Source: Branchinecta lynchi
Lineage: Eukaryota > Arthropoda > Branchiopoda > Anostraca > Branchinectidae
Assembly: GCA_023053575.1 (NCBI GenBank)
Contig: JAKZAP010000016.1
Coordinates: 12,976,030 to 13,040,029 of the forward strand
Length of the DNA stretch: 64,000 nucleotides
Reading direction: 5' to 3'
This document shows, piece after piece, positions 12,908 through 24,114 of this stretch. The notes beneath the pieces were generated by a model that did not search any database, was not told the origin of the DNA, and saw nothing but the letters and a program-made list of their open reading frames with translations. Position numbers and translations under genes: made by a program. Each line of letters begins with the position of its first letter. Position 1 is the stretch's first letter.

Positions 12908-13381
12908 TGAAAAATTTGTAGCCTGAGTAGTAGTATGGTAGTAGTACGAAAACGTTGCATGTCTATGTAATAGTAAAGAATAATATCATTTAATGTGCCT
13001 CAGTCTGGTCCAATCTTATGTAGTAGTATCAAGGCCGTATCCAGGGGGGAGGGTTAGTTGGCTGACCCCCCCGCCCCAAACATACATTTTTATAGGCTTT
13101 TTCCTCTGATGTATGTCTTCCTTGTACTTTTTTGTCCGACCCGCAGGCAAATCCCCCCGAAAGGCAACCCCCCCTCGAAATAAATTCCTGGATACGGGCC
13201 TGAGTAGTATCCAGTAGCATCCTGTCTTGCCATAGTAGCATATAGTCTTGTTAATAGTAGCATATAGTAGTATGCAGTAACACGGTAGCCTTGAAGTAGA
13301 AGCCTGTAGTAGCATTGTTAGTACTGCATGCTACTTTTTCGTACTACTTCATAGTACTATTTTGAGATAAGTTTTTCATCG
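12908..13381. mobile_element. MITE with GATGAAAAA ends (copy A)
   Basis: The inverted ends are AATGAAAAATTTGTAGCC and, on the other side, AAGTTTTTCATCG. The interior is rich in GTAGTAGTA words. A second copy, opposite in orientation and without the nested insert, lies at 49218-49512, which defines the element. It is inserted into family 1 sequence. Confidence 0.72.
13030..13202. mobile_element. hAT-type MITE with 8-bp TSD AGTAGTAT
   Basis: The ends are CAAGGCCGTATCCAGG and CCTGGATACGGGCCTG, inverted repeats of the CAGGsCCGTATCC class seen in hAT elements. The perfect 8-bp duplication AGTAGTAT flanks it (13022-13029, 13203-13210). 173 bp, no coding capacity. It lies inside the GATGAAAAA MITE, making a three-level nest. 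Confidence 0.85.
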
Positions 13382-13940
13382 GGACAATCTCAATAGCTTT
13401 TAAAATATTTTTTTTCGCCACTTAATTTGAAAACTCCTCCTCAGCCCCTAAATATAGGGATACAAAGCCCATCTACGAACTCGACCTTACTCTTGACCCG
13501 AAGAATCCTCACACCAAGTTTCATCAAAATATCTCATTCCCTTCAAGAGTTATCGTGCTGACAGACGGATGGACGGACAGATCTTTGACTTCACTTTTGT
13601 GAAGTCATAGGTATCCCTCCACTTACGTTTTGGGATCCGAAAACGAGTAAGAAAAAAAAAAAAAAAAAAAAAAAAGCTCGACCTTCGCCAGGTGCTCATC
13701 TGTCATAGGACACCTCTTACACTATGGTTGCACAGTCTTCAACTTGATACCAAAAAAAAAAAAAAAAATCGGTTCAAGATGGTCTAGAAAAACCCTGACT
13801 GGTCCTTGTAGCTTTCAGATTTCCAACTAATCAGCGAGACGCCACATCTACGTAATGTCTTTTCGAAGATGACCGCAAATCATATTTGACTGCGTCAAAC
13901 AGAAACGTTAGCTGAGTCTTAGCCTGGAAAACATTTTGGA

Positions 13941-16700
13941 CCTTTTAAGCTAGAAAAAGAGCTAGAAGCTCATTTGGCACTTGGACAGATAGGTCAGACA
14001 TTTGGAATCTGTCGACTCGTGGGCTTATATATGCTCCTTTTTTTCTCTTTTTTTTTTTTTTTTTAAATGCCGCGTAGCATCTTTTCCGTTCTTCTGTCCA
14101 ATATGATGTGGCCAGGTGACTACGCTTCCACTTCCCTCGGTGACGCCAACGGTCCTAACAGCTGATATTTTAAATTTTTATTTTTTCAAGACCGACTTAT
14201 ATATTTAGCGTCACCTACACTTTCCTCTATATCTACATTTAATTTTTTTTTTTAATATTCTTTCTTATTCCCTCTTTTAACCCTTATTTCTCATTTTACC
14301 ATTTCAACACATCTTTAAAACCTTTTCTTTGTTTTCCTTTCCTTTCCTTAAAATTTGTCATCCTTTAAAAACTTGATATTTACAAAAATACTATCCCTCG
14401 TTGTTTTTTTTGCAACCTTGTATATGATCCTTGTAAGAAAAACGCTTGAGGCACGATAGGCCCCTGGGGATCCTGCAAACTTATTTTTTAGTTGAAAGTT
14501 TTGTTTGCACTTTGCGGTGATGATACGTGCTTTAAAGAGGGCTAGGAGTTCCTTTGTAAGCAAGACCCGTGAGGTACAAATAGTCATGTGCCCTTGGGGA
14601 CCATGAAGATGTGTTGTTTAGTCGAAAGTATTTTTGTCACTTTGCGGTTAAAATGCGCACTTAAGGGCGCTAGAAATTAATTTGTAGCCTAAGCAAAACC
14701 CTTGAGGCAAAACTGATCATGGGCCCTTGCAGATCGTGAAAACCGATCGTTTGGTCAATAGTATTTTCTCACACTTTTCAGTTAGGATGCGCACTTAAAG
14801 GTGTTTAGGAATCAATTTGTAATCAAAAGCCTTGATGCACAAATAATCTTTTACCCTTCTGTATCATGAAAATTTACATTTCGATCAAAAGTATTTTTTT
14901 TCACTTTGTGGTTAAGATGCGCATTTTAAAAGTGCTACAGGTTCATTTGCAAGCAAAATACTTCAGGTAACAATGATTATGGCCACGCTTATCTTCTTTT
15001 CTTCTTCTCTTTATTTTCTTTGTTATACTCTAATAGCTTCATTACCCCTTTTGTTTATTTTTATTGGGATCCCAAAACGTAAGTGGAGAGATACCTATGA
15101 CATCGCAAAAGTTGTCCGTCTGTCCGTCCGTCCGTCTGTCCGTCTGTAAGCACAATAACTCTCGAAGGGAATGAGATATTTTGATGAAACTTGGTGTGAG
15201 GATTCGTTGGATCGTCAGGCCAGTCAAGTTCGTAGATGGACTTTATAGCTCTACATTTAGGGGTGGGGGAGGGGGTTCAAATTAAGGGGCAAACAAAATA
15301 TTTCGAACAGCTTATTTGATAGTCGATTATGGAGTAAGAAGACATGCCGAACACGATAGTGAAAACCATTTTGTCATTGGACAAGTAGTTCGCCGGGAAC
15401 CCGGCCCAAACCGGGAAGTTTGTTAAAATTAAAAGTTTCATTTGGAGTTTTTTTTTATTTGACAAGAAGACATGCTGAACACTTATGTGAAAAAAAATTC
15501 TACCTGGACATGTAGTTCCCCCCGAATCCGGCCAAAACCGGAAAATTGTTAGAAGCTTAAGTTTTATTTCTAGTTGATTAGATAACCGATTTAAGGGTAA
15601 GAAGAGATGCTGAATCAGTGTTTGACAATCATATTTTACCCGGAAATATAGTTCATAGTGGTAGTTGGCAGAAGTGGCAGGAAGTTTTCGTCAAAACAGA
15701 TATGACTAAAAACACACATGCTGAATCCATATCTGAACTTCGTTTTTTTCAGATGACTAGCTATTTGGCCTTAATCTGTTTCTGAATTTTAAGTGTAAAA
15801 TGTTCAAGGAGTCTGGCGATGACTGGATCTGGCTCAGACAAGACCCAGTTGTCTGGATCAGATATTGAATTTTTGGGATCCCATCGAAACCTTTGGTCTT
15901 GTTAAGAATTAACTGAAAATACCAAAGTCTTCACGCATTATTTTTACCAGGAACAAGAGACCAAATCTTCCATCCCTTGGGGATCATGAAAATGTACCGT
16001 TTGCTCAAAAGTATTTTTTGTACTTTGCAGTTAAGATGATTACTTTAAGGAATTCGATTTCCAGCAACACCCTTGGTCCAAAGATGGTCATGGGACATAG
16101 TGGATCATGAAACTCTATTTTTGGCCAAAAGTCTTTTTTTTCATTTTGTGGTTAAGATTCGCAATTTAAGAGGGCTAGGAATTCATTAGTAAGCAAACAG
16201 GCACAAATAAGCAATATCAGATGCATATATTCTTCCCAGTTATCAAGTTTCGTTAAGATCTGATCACCGGTTAGCAAGATATGCATGCCGCAATTTTCCG
16301 GATTTTCTTTTTCTCTCCATCCTCTCGTCCCAGGATGGTCGGATATGGGGATTATTTCCGACGCAATCTTTTTCACTGTCTAATGCGCTAGCCAAGTTCC
16401 ATCGTACTAACACATCCGGAACTACCTTAACTTGCGATCACCAGAATTCTGGACCTCCATCCAACTCCCCCCACAGTGCTCGGATCCGGTCCGGTTCTTT
16501 AAACGATGTATCTAAGTCTTGTGTTTGTTCTTCCCACCAAGTGTCATCCCGATCCCATGTCACAAGATTTCCACTTCCCCCCTCCAACTCCCTCAAAGTC
16601 GCCGGATCCAGTCCGTAATTCAAATGGGACTTGTGAAACATGAGGTCTTTCCAAGTTGGTTTGGTTAGGTCTCTAATTTGCCTGCCAAGTTTCATCGATC
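13941..16700 (-). repeat. Family 2-type composite with internal ~130-bp units
   Basis: The edge carries AAGAGCTAGAAGCTC followed by TTTGGCACTTGG, the family 2 end signature. From about 14440 to 16190 come at least five ~130-bp units marked by CACTTTGCGGTTAAGATGCG and CCCTTGGGGATCATGAAAA. From 16200 to 16700 come the usual family 2 GATCCGGTCCGG/CCACCAAGTTTCATCC units. A family 1 copy at 15063-15903 interrupts the array. Confidence 0.7.
15063..15903 (+). repeat. Family 1 interspersed repeat inserted in ~130-bp array
   Basis: It starts with GGGATCCCAAAACGTAAGTG and a (GTCC)n-like run (GTCCGTCTGTCCGTCCGTC). It ends with GGGATCCCATCGAAACC and TTTGGTCTTGTT. The ~130-bp units of the host array continue on both sides. 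Confidence 0.85.
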
Positions 16701-16744
16701 CGTTTAACGCAGTCGAGAATGATTAAATGACGATGCAAGTTACC

Positions 16745-17580
16745 CCCCCCCCCCCACTACCACCCACGCCCCTAGTATGGTGGATAAGCCCTTGCCTAGG
16801 GTATGACAATTCAGTTCAACTCTTCCAGGTGCCTATTTTATCTCTCCTAAAAGGGTTTCTGCTACCATTCCCTCCGGCGAAACGCCCCCGGCACCAAAAT
16901 CTCCCTACGAACCCCGTCCCGGTACCAAAACCCGGATTTGTCTCGACGTGCCGATAAAGTGTTCGATAAAACAGTAGTTTCTAATGAGATTTTCTAATGT
17001 CCTATATTTGCGTTTTTTTTTGTGTTTTTTTTTGGGGGGGGGGATACCGACGGTGGATCGCCAGGTTTTTTTGTACTGGTGGGGAGGAGCACCTAGACCC
17101 CTCCTAACCAAGGCTTACTACGAATCTGGGATGTTTTTTAGCTGCCTCCTTTAACTTTCCAAACCACATATTCTTTTAGGAAGCCGGAATTGTTACTGCA
17201 AGAACAATTTATTCCTCAGCCCCACTGCCGATGATCTGGGGAAAACTGACCAGTAACCAACCTGAGCCTGCTGTAAACGTGAACCTTCTTGAACTACCAT
17301 CTTTCACGAAGATTACTTAATTTTTTCCTTTAGAATTTGTTGCAGAATCTAACAAAAAGCTTCCGATATTTCTGACTAAATGTTTACGGAATTGTCGGCT
17401 CTTTCTGATCATTCCCCTACGGTCGCGCCCCTTCTTTCATGGGTTTTAATGATCCTCAAGAGTGGGTAAACTGATGGATTTCAGGAGTGGTTCAACTGAC
17501 GAGTTTCATGGATTTTCATTGTACCCAAGAGTGGGACAAATGACGGATTTCAGGAGTGGGTCTACTGACGGCTTTCAGAG
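16745..17580. other. Unassigned region with homopolymer runs
   Basis: Contains C and G runs (16745-16757, 17034-17042) and no gene that I recognise. Confidence 0.4.
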
Positions 17581-17589
17581 GTCGCTGAA

Positions 17590-17850
17590 CTGATTGTGGG
17601 TCAAACAAACGGGTGAGTCAACTGACGGTTCGATGAACTGAACGTGCGTAAACTTACAGGTGGACGAACTTACGGGTAGGCGAACTGACGGGTGGAAGAA
17701 CTTACGGTTAGCCGAACTGTGGGTGGAAGGACTGACGGGTGGATGGACTTACAGGTAGGAGAACTTAAGGGTGGGCGAACTTAACGGCGGGCGAATTGAC
17801 GGGTGGGCAACTGTCAGACTTTGGGAGTGGACGAAATGACGAATGGATGA
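17590..17850. repeat. Degenerate minisatellite, GAACTGACGGGTGG units
   Basis: About a dozen loose ~20-bp repeats of GGTGGACGAACTTACGGG type. No gene is seen between it and 18218; the open frames at 17944-18346 carry no recognised domain and run into family 1 sequence. Confidence 0.7.
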
Positions 17851-18217
17851 ACTTAGGGCTGGAGGTAGCGACGGCGACCCCCGTCTACTTCGCCGCTGCT
17901 CATATCGGATGAAAATACTTCCCTCTTCTGCTGCGCATATCAGATGAAAAAATTCAACTGTCTGCTTAGACCTCTGCAGCGCCTCACGTGTGACGTCACA
18001 ACCTTAGGCAGCCTATCCGCTTTCGCTTTCGATATTTCTTCTCCGGGGCTTTACCTTAGAGCTGTTTATCTAGTTGTTTGGCTCGAATGTTCCCGATGCT
18101 CCGGTACCTCCCACCCTCCGCTTGTTTGCATCCGGCCGCGTATTGAAATCTATTCGACTCCGCATGGTCGTGTTACAGAGACGGAGGTTCTGGTGTTTAT
18201 TTGTTCTTGCTGTAAGT

Positions 18218-19171
18218 AACAAGACCAAAGGTTTTGATTGGATCCCAAAAATTCAATCTTTGATCCAGACAATGAAGTCTTGTCGATATCAAGTCTTCGC
18301 CATAGTCCTTGAACATGTTGTAATATTAAAATTAGAAACGTATTAATGCCAATGGCTAGTCATCTAAGAAAACCAAGTTCAGGTATGGATTCAGCATGTT
18401 TGTTTACCCCTCTACGTCATATCTACTTTGACGAAATTGATCGAAACGTCCTGCATTACTTCTGCCAAATATCCGATTTCGGCCGGATTCCAGGCGAACT
18501 GCTTGTCCGGCAAAAAACTAAAGCTCAGGGCGAATTCAGCATATCTCCTTACCCTATATCGAACCTTGTCAACTTGAGATACATCTTTAACTTTTAACAA
18601 ATTTTCAGGTTTTGGCCGGACTCCGGGAGAACTATTTGTCCGGCGAGAAATAATTTTCATGTATAAATTCAGCATGCCTCCTTACCACTACATCTAACCT
18701 CTAATCAACTTCAATTAAAACTTTTTTTTTTTTTTTTTTTGGATTCCGGGCAAACTACTTGTCTGGGTAGAAAATGATTGTCAGCCCGTCTTCTTCTTAC
18801 CCTTAAATCGAACATTTACTCAACTTCAAACAAACCTTTTACTTTTGACAAATTTTCCGGTTTAGGTCGAATTTCGGACCAACTAATTGTCTGGCGAGAA
18901 AACAGTATTAAATATAGATTCATTGTGCCTTCTCACACCTAGATTGACTATCCCATTGGCCTTTTAAAACTTTTTTTTACCCTTTTTTGAAACCCCACCC
19001 CTACATATGGGGCTACACGGCTCATCTACGAACTTGACCTGTACTTTGACCCAGTGGATCCTCTAGCCAAGTTTGAAGAAAATATCTCTACCCCTTCGAG
19101 AGTTATCTTGCTGACAGACGGACAACTTTTACTAAGTCATAGGTATCCCTCCACTTACGTGTTGGGATTCA
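18218..19171 (-). repeat. Family 1 interspersed repeat
   Basis: AACAAGACCAAAGGTTTTG start, ~130-bp units, and a CTTACGTGTTGGGATTC end. It lies just downstream of the MAM-like/CUB gene's polyadenylation-type signal. Confidence 0.8.
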
Positions 19172-19314
19172 GGTAAGACAACCAACCTGAATTTATGAGA
19201 ATATATCCTGTGGGACTGCTTTCCTTACCTGATTTACTGAAAAAAAGAAAGCAGGGACTTGAGCTCGTCCAGTCGTAGTTTTGTGCAAGCGTCGACGAAC
19301 GGATAATATTGTTA

Positions 19315-19320
19315 TTTAAT
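19315..19320 (-). promoter_or_regulatory. Candidate polyadenylation hexamer ATTAAA
   Basis: ATTAAA on the minus strand about 100 bp past the TAA of the MAM-like/CUB gene. ATTAAA is the commonest variant of AATAAA. It is plausible by distance only. Confidence 0.4.
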
Positions 19321-19418
19321 AAAAATAACCCCTGTCTTTTAGAGTAGACTTGAATCTGTTAAATTCTGCTTCGAAAAGTTTAGTTTCATAAAATTTGTCA
19401 AAATTATGGATGAAAAGG

Positions 19419-19548
19419 TTATGCTGCTGTAAATGTGACCTTAAACTGCGCGTCTGTAATATACTGCGCCTGGGCGGTTCCAACAAAATTGGCCTCGACG
19501 GTACTTGTGTTGAAAGTGCGAGTGACGCCATCTTTGTAGCCACAGAAC
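19419..19548 (-). CDS. MAM-like/CUB gene exon 5: CUB C-terminus and stop
   Basis: The acceptor is AAATTTCAG and the length is 130 bp, starting with the third base of a split codon. It reads FCGYKDGVTRTFNTSTVEAN then FVGTAQAQYITDAQFKVTFTAA and TAA. FCG is CUB Cys4, and the final strand pattern FKVTFTA matches the usual CUB end. The in-frame closure at a stop, with exactly 330 codons over five exons, supports the whole model. Confidence 0.84.
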
Positions 19549-19944
19549 CTGAAATTTGATAATTAACTTTAATTCATTGCAATACATATAATTTCCTCTA
19601 TGGTTTGAAAAGGATAAAAAATTGTCAAATTATTTTCTTATATTGAAGCACAATATCGGGATTATAGCTTCGTCTAAAAAATTTCGGTGAACTTCGCCTT
19701 TTTATGTCACTCTATTTCTCCTCCTAGTCTACTGCATTGAGCTTCGGGGGACTGTCAACGGTATTTCAGTTGTTTTCCATGATCAGTGAGAACAGAGTGA
19801 TCGTTCTTAGAGCGGTATTCTTTCAGTTGTTTCATTTCTTTCTAGGATTTCAGTTGCTGTCTTTTGTCTCTGATCTGGATGGATAACTGGTACGTTTCTT
19901 CATTTATCAGTTGTGGTTTACGACATTCGAAAAAAACGGTTTTA

Positions 19945-20325
19945 AGCCGCTTTCACGTTGACGCGTTGAGCCTTTCACACTAAGCTATGCAAACTCTGGG
20001 TCGTGCTTGTGTCGACGCAACGCAGAGCCTACGCAGACAATTAAAACGCAAGAATAGAACCAAGTTCTAACTTGCGTTGCGTCGACGCACACGCATCAGA
20101 TTTGTCAGTGGAAAATGGGATTTTTGAAGAAAAAAAACATGCTGATGATGAAGAAAACTTGCTACTAGTGAAAGAAATTAAAATTCAGCAGAAGATACCG
20201 AGAAAGGAAAATGTAAATGGGCTTCCAACGCGAAAGCTTCTCTCACAGGTGTGAAAGATCCGCTGCACAACCCGTACGCAACGCAAGATACACATACGCA
20301 ACGACGCGTCAATGTGAAAGCGGCT
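19945..20325. mobile_element. PIF/Harbinger-like MITE with TTA TSD
   Basis: 381 bp with near-perfect inverted ends AGCCGCTTTCACGTTGACGC and, at the other end, GCGTCAATGTGAAAGCGGCT (one mismatch in 20). TTA flanks both sides (19942-19944, 20326-20328), the duplication size typical of PIF/Harbinger. The interior is rich in ACGCAACGC and GTCGACGCA words. A degenerate relative lies at about 43605-43700. It sits in intron 4 of the MAM-like/CUB gene. Confidence 0.78.
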
Positions 20326-20600
20326 TTAGTAAAACATTTGGCAAAGAAGTGCCTATTGAAAACGTATCCATTACAAGTCTGGTTTCAATGGTCTGTTATC
20401 ACTTTCAACTGCAGTGCTATGACCGGTATGACCGATCTACCAACTTTTATCTGAACTGTCCGTGGTGACGCGCTTTTATCCTCCGACCTCCGTTGCCTGT
20501 CTAATCTGAGTCGATCAGAGAAGCGAAAACTGAGAGAGGCTTACGGCCACATGTGGTGGGCGATCTGCCTATGATGCACTTTTACCCAAATTAGCTATAT

Positions 20601-21510
20601 TAGTTGCGTTTTTTGCAGATATCATGATAAGTGGATCTGCATTTAGTCGTTTTTGCAGTTATCGTAGTATCTGATACTCGGTTGCTCTGCAAAAACGACA
20701 ATTGCCGAAATTGCACTTTCCGAAGTCGTCTCAAAAGAAAAACTGATATCCGTTACCTCACTAAGTGCTAAACTTCTTTCTCACCAATTTGACAAACTTT
20801 GATGAAAGTGAGATGACTTTTCAGAAATCACGGTCGGACCCTGGTATCCTTATATCAGATATCATGATAACCGCCAGATACCATGATAACTGCAAAAACG
20901 CCTNNNNNNNNNNNNNNNNNNNNNNNNNNNNNNNNNNNNNNNNNNNNNNNNNNNNNNNNNNNNNNNNNNNNNNNNNNNNNNNNNNNNNNNNNNNNNNNNN
21001 NNNACGCCTTTTGACCGTGGTATCAGATACCGTGGTATCTGCAAAAATGTAACTATTGTCATGTCCTTTTCTTTAGCTGAACTGCCGACGTCCGCGAAGC
21101 TGCCGTAATAACGAAGGCTTGGCTCTACCAAGGGATAGATAGTAACTGCCCAGATCAATAGTTGCGTTTTCGCAGATACCATGGTATCTGATACCAGGGT
21201 CTAATGTCGTTTTTGCAGTTATTCAGATATTCAGATACCACGGTCCGACCGTGGTAACTGATCGTGGTGTCTGAAAAGTCACCTCACTTTCATCAGATTT
21301 TGTCAAACTGGTGAGAAAGAAGTTTAGCACTTAGTGATGTAACTGGATATCAGTTTTTCTTTTGGGATGACTTTGAAAAGTGCAGTTTCGGCAATAGTCC
21401 TTTTTTTTAGAGCAACCGTATATCAGATACCAAGGTAACTGCAAAAACGAGTAATTGAAGATTAAGTTACCGTCGTAACAGATACCATGGTATCTGCAAA
21501 AACGCAACTA
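20601..21510. mobile_element. Palindrome-rich long-inverted-repeat element, TA ends
   Basis: The outer ends are TAGTTGCGTTTTTTGCAGAT and, inverted, CTGCAAAAACGCAACTA. The two arms (20601-20903 and about 21160-21510) are inverted copies sharing landmarks such as GTGCTAAACTTCTTTCTCAC. The 18-bp palindrome CAGATACCATGGTATCTG or close variants recur at least four times. No coding sequence is seen. The TA at each end would fit a Tc1/mariner-type target, but the class is unproven. The assembly gap lies at its centre. Confidence 0.7.
20904..21003. other. Assembly gap of 100 N
   Basis: Exactly 100 Ns, the conventional size for a gap of unknown length, inside the inverted-repeat element. The sequence on either side is arm-like, so the gap is probably a collapsed palindrome. 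Confidence 0.95.
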
Positions 21511-22079
21511 ATGTTTTCCTACGTCAGAAGCATCGTGACCGTAGCTTGGGCAGGGGGTAAAGAGTTTTTAGCCTTCTCATGGTTCTTCGTCGGAATAGTA
21601 CAGTAAATACCGGCCGCAAATTTACAGAAGACCCTATTCTTGGTATTGTAACTGGGATCGCACAGCTATGACTGAAAGCAGGATGTTTTTCAGCTTATTT
21701 ATTTTGCCTTTGCCTTTTATTAACAGGAATTGTAAGCTTCAGAAATGCATGCCCTTCGCCATTATTTCGTTTTGCATATTTTTCGGCAGTCAAGCAGCTC
21801 AAACTTTGCCGAAAGCGTCCAACGGTTACTCTTTAAAATAAGGGCATGCAAAGCTTCAGAATCTGTTGTTCATTTTTGTGTAGCTCAATAGGTCGATCTT
21901 GTGTTTTGGACTTTTCTCTTGCTTGGTTTCCGACTTCTTAACCACTGCTCGCACAGTTTTCAAAGATTTTGCGTCCGACCTTCGCTTGGGAGAGCGGGAA
22001 GTCGGGACAGAGTCAACCGGCAACAACAAGAAATCTCTAATTTCATGGGGCAAGTATTGATATTTTCAGAAACCGATAT

Positions 22080-22430
22080 TTCTGGACCGTTTTTTCGTGA
22101 AAAGGTCGTTTCTAGGAAGAGAGAAAAAACTCTTCGAAGTCATAGTAAGATGGTTCGAAAGCCATTTGCTCACACCAAGACCCGAAACCACTCCTTCTCA
22201 ACGGAGCGGCCGTCAGAGTACAGTCAGTGCACAGACAGTGGACTAATTCAAATCCAAGCTTGACAAGGAGTGGGAAGCCAAACCGTGGAAACACGAGTGG
22301 GATGCCTGGAATCGTTTACCAGACATTAACCAAAAGCCAGTCCTGACATCATGTGTGACTAACATCACTCAAAAAGCGACAACAACAGGCGGACCATCCA
22401 CCTTTGTCGCTGGACAATGCGATTTAAGGT
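22080..22430 (+). pseudogene. Possible LINE-type polymerase C-terminal tail
   Basis: The last 150 bp give FKSKLDKEWEAKPWKHEWDA then WNRLPDIN. A terminal FKxxLDKxW helix followed by an aromatic-rich tail is seen at the end of some non-LTR retrotransposon ORFs. The upstream frame is not recognisable. Low confidence; it could be chance. Confidence 0.3.
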
Positions 22431-22484
22431 AAGAGTTGTGCTTTAAGTACCTATTCTTGGCAATACCGGGGGATGTTTCCTTAC

Positions 22485-22600
22485 CTTTCCGTGTAAGAAC
22501 CGGAAGTTAGCTGGAGGTACGCGACTTCGCAGCCTGGATCGAGGGGAGACGGAACGTGGAACAAGTTGAACGTTGCCTTGACTTTAGCTGCTCCAGAGAT
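22485..22600 (-). CDS. MAM-like/CUB gene exon 4: central CUB strands
   Basis: The acceptor is TTTTCTACAG, the donor GTAAGG and the length 116 bp. It reads ISGAAKVKATFNLFHVPSPL then DPGCEVAYLQLTSGSYTE. GCEVAYLQL corresponds to the CxxDYLEV strand of CUB domains and holds CUB Cys3. The Asp of the calcium-binding type of CUB domain is not conserved at this strand. It ends at codon position 2. Confidence 0.82.
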
Positions 22601-23044
22601 CTGTAGAAAAATATCATGAAGACTAAGGACATTCACAAATAGTTTGAGCTTCTGCCGCTATGCTAGAGCACACTAGTATATTTTGTGATCTGAACCTCGT
22701 TTTTGTTGCAATAGCGCTGCCGCATCGGTGCTGCAGCACTTCTTTGCTTTTGCATAATATGCATTTTTGGATTCACTTTCTTCTTGGTTGAAGCGGCAGC
22801 GCTGCAGCATCTTGCAGGGAAGCACGGACTTGGTCAGGGAGCAAGTCCGTGATTCTCGAGAAGCGCTGCCGTCTTCCTCGGAAGCGCTGCAGTGCAAAAA
22901 TGGATGTAGAAAGAATCAGTCCGGAATCGGCCGAGAAGTGGACCTGCAGCATGCAACAAAAACGAGGCTCTGGAGAGAAACCGTTCGTTTATTCTTAGAT
23001 TCTTCCACCTTCCCTCATTCATCTCATAATTGCTTCTCGTGATG

Positions 23045-23790
23045 TTCTTCCTCTTGAGCTATATTTTATTATTTATTTATTTATTTTATTTGGATCTAAT
23101 ACCGGCCAACTAGGGCCATTATACAAAACAAAAAACACTTTAAAAACTTACGCTTTACACACTAAGTTGGGTCAAACCCACAATATAACAGCTCCCCCCA
23201 TTTCAGCCAAACGGGAAGAGATAGCCGCATGTGCGGCCCAGAGAGAACAGCCAACAGAGGGTTCTGGGACTCACAGAATTCTATTCTGGAGCGAAAAACA
23301 AGCTGATCTACGGACTTCAGAGAAAGATGGGAGACCTTCACCAACAAACATTGCCGAGGCACTACAATTCCAAGGAAAACCGTGCGACCACCGGAGGGAG
23401 TTATTGTACAGAACACGGAAAGAATTACCGCGTCTGACCGTGATATTAGTCACAAGAGAAATACCATAAAGTTGTGTGCAATAAGCCCGGAACAGGAAAG
23501 ATTTCACCACTCCGTCACACTTCGCAAATTTCCTGATCAGGAGGTTGGCGCGAGCACAGAGTGATCTGGCCAATGCATTAACATGGAGTTCATCATCCAG
23601 CTTGGGGGTAAAAGTGAACCCCAAGTACTTGAAGGATGACACAAACTCAAGTTGAACCCCTGAAAGAAACACTGGTGGAATTACTAGGAGTCTCATACCA
23701 GGGGGAATGAAGGCCATGCATAATGTTTTCTTAGTATTGAAAACAATGTCATGGCGACTCGCAAAGCTATCACACAAACCCAGTATAGCT
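23045..23790 (-). pseudogene. 5'-truncated LINE: RT C-terminal half with frameshift
   Basis: The frame from 23777 reads LCDSFASRHDIVFNTKKTLC, then VSSFKYLGFTFTPKLDDELH, then LFRAYCTQLYG and NNSLRWSHGFP. The FNxxKT and YLGF motifs and the conserved region after them are from RT domains and the thumb of non-LTR retrotransposons. The frame shifts near 23290 and continues as NPLLAVLSGPHMRLSLP. The 3' end is an (AAAT)n-type tail (plus strand ATTTATTTATTT near 23060). It lies in intron 3 of the MAM-like/CUB gene, in the same orientation. Confidence 0.85.
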
Positions 23791-24114
23791 ATAGGCGGGT
23801 ACGTCTGGCGATGAAAAAAAACTGCAAACTTTTATATTTTGTTTTTTATTTGCGCAGAATCAAGTGCATTAAATTTTACGACCAAGTACGCAACTCCGAC
23901 GTTTTATGGAGCATCTACTCGATCCCTCTCAGTGCACAAATCCAGCTCAGGTCCCTTCGTTGATACGGCTACACGCTTCGTCTGCCAAAAACCAGTATGA
24001 GTTCGTGCACAACTTCATCCCGACCACACAACGATGGAGACAACCTTTAGCGTCAAGTTTAGACACTGTTCGGCAGAATGAGGGAACGGTTCTCTGGGCC
24101 GCTCTCTCAACCGA

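Larger units (their letters stand above)
12216..13645 (-). repeat. Family 1 interspersed repeat, interrupted by nested MITEs
   Basis: It begins with GAGACCAAAGGTTTCGATC and ends with CTTACGTTTTGGGATCC, the two family termini. The body is split at 12907/13382 by a MITE that itself contains a second MITE. Confidence 0.8.

Noticed and set aside
13650..13672. Poly(A) run as a retrogene tail
   Set aside because: It simply follows the end of a family 1 copy. No processed gene precedes it.
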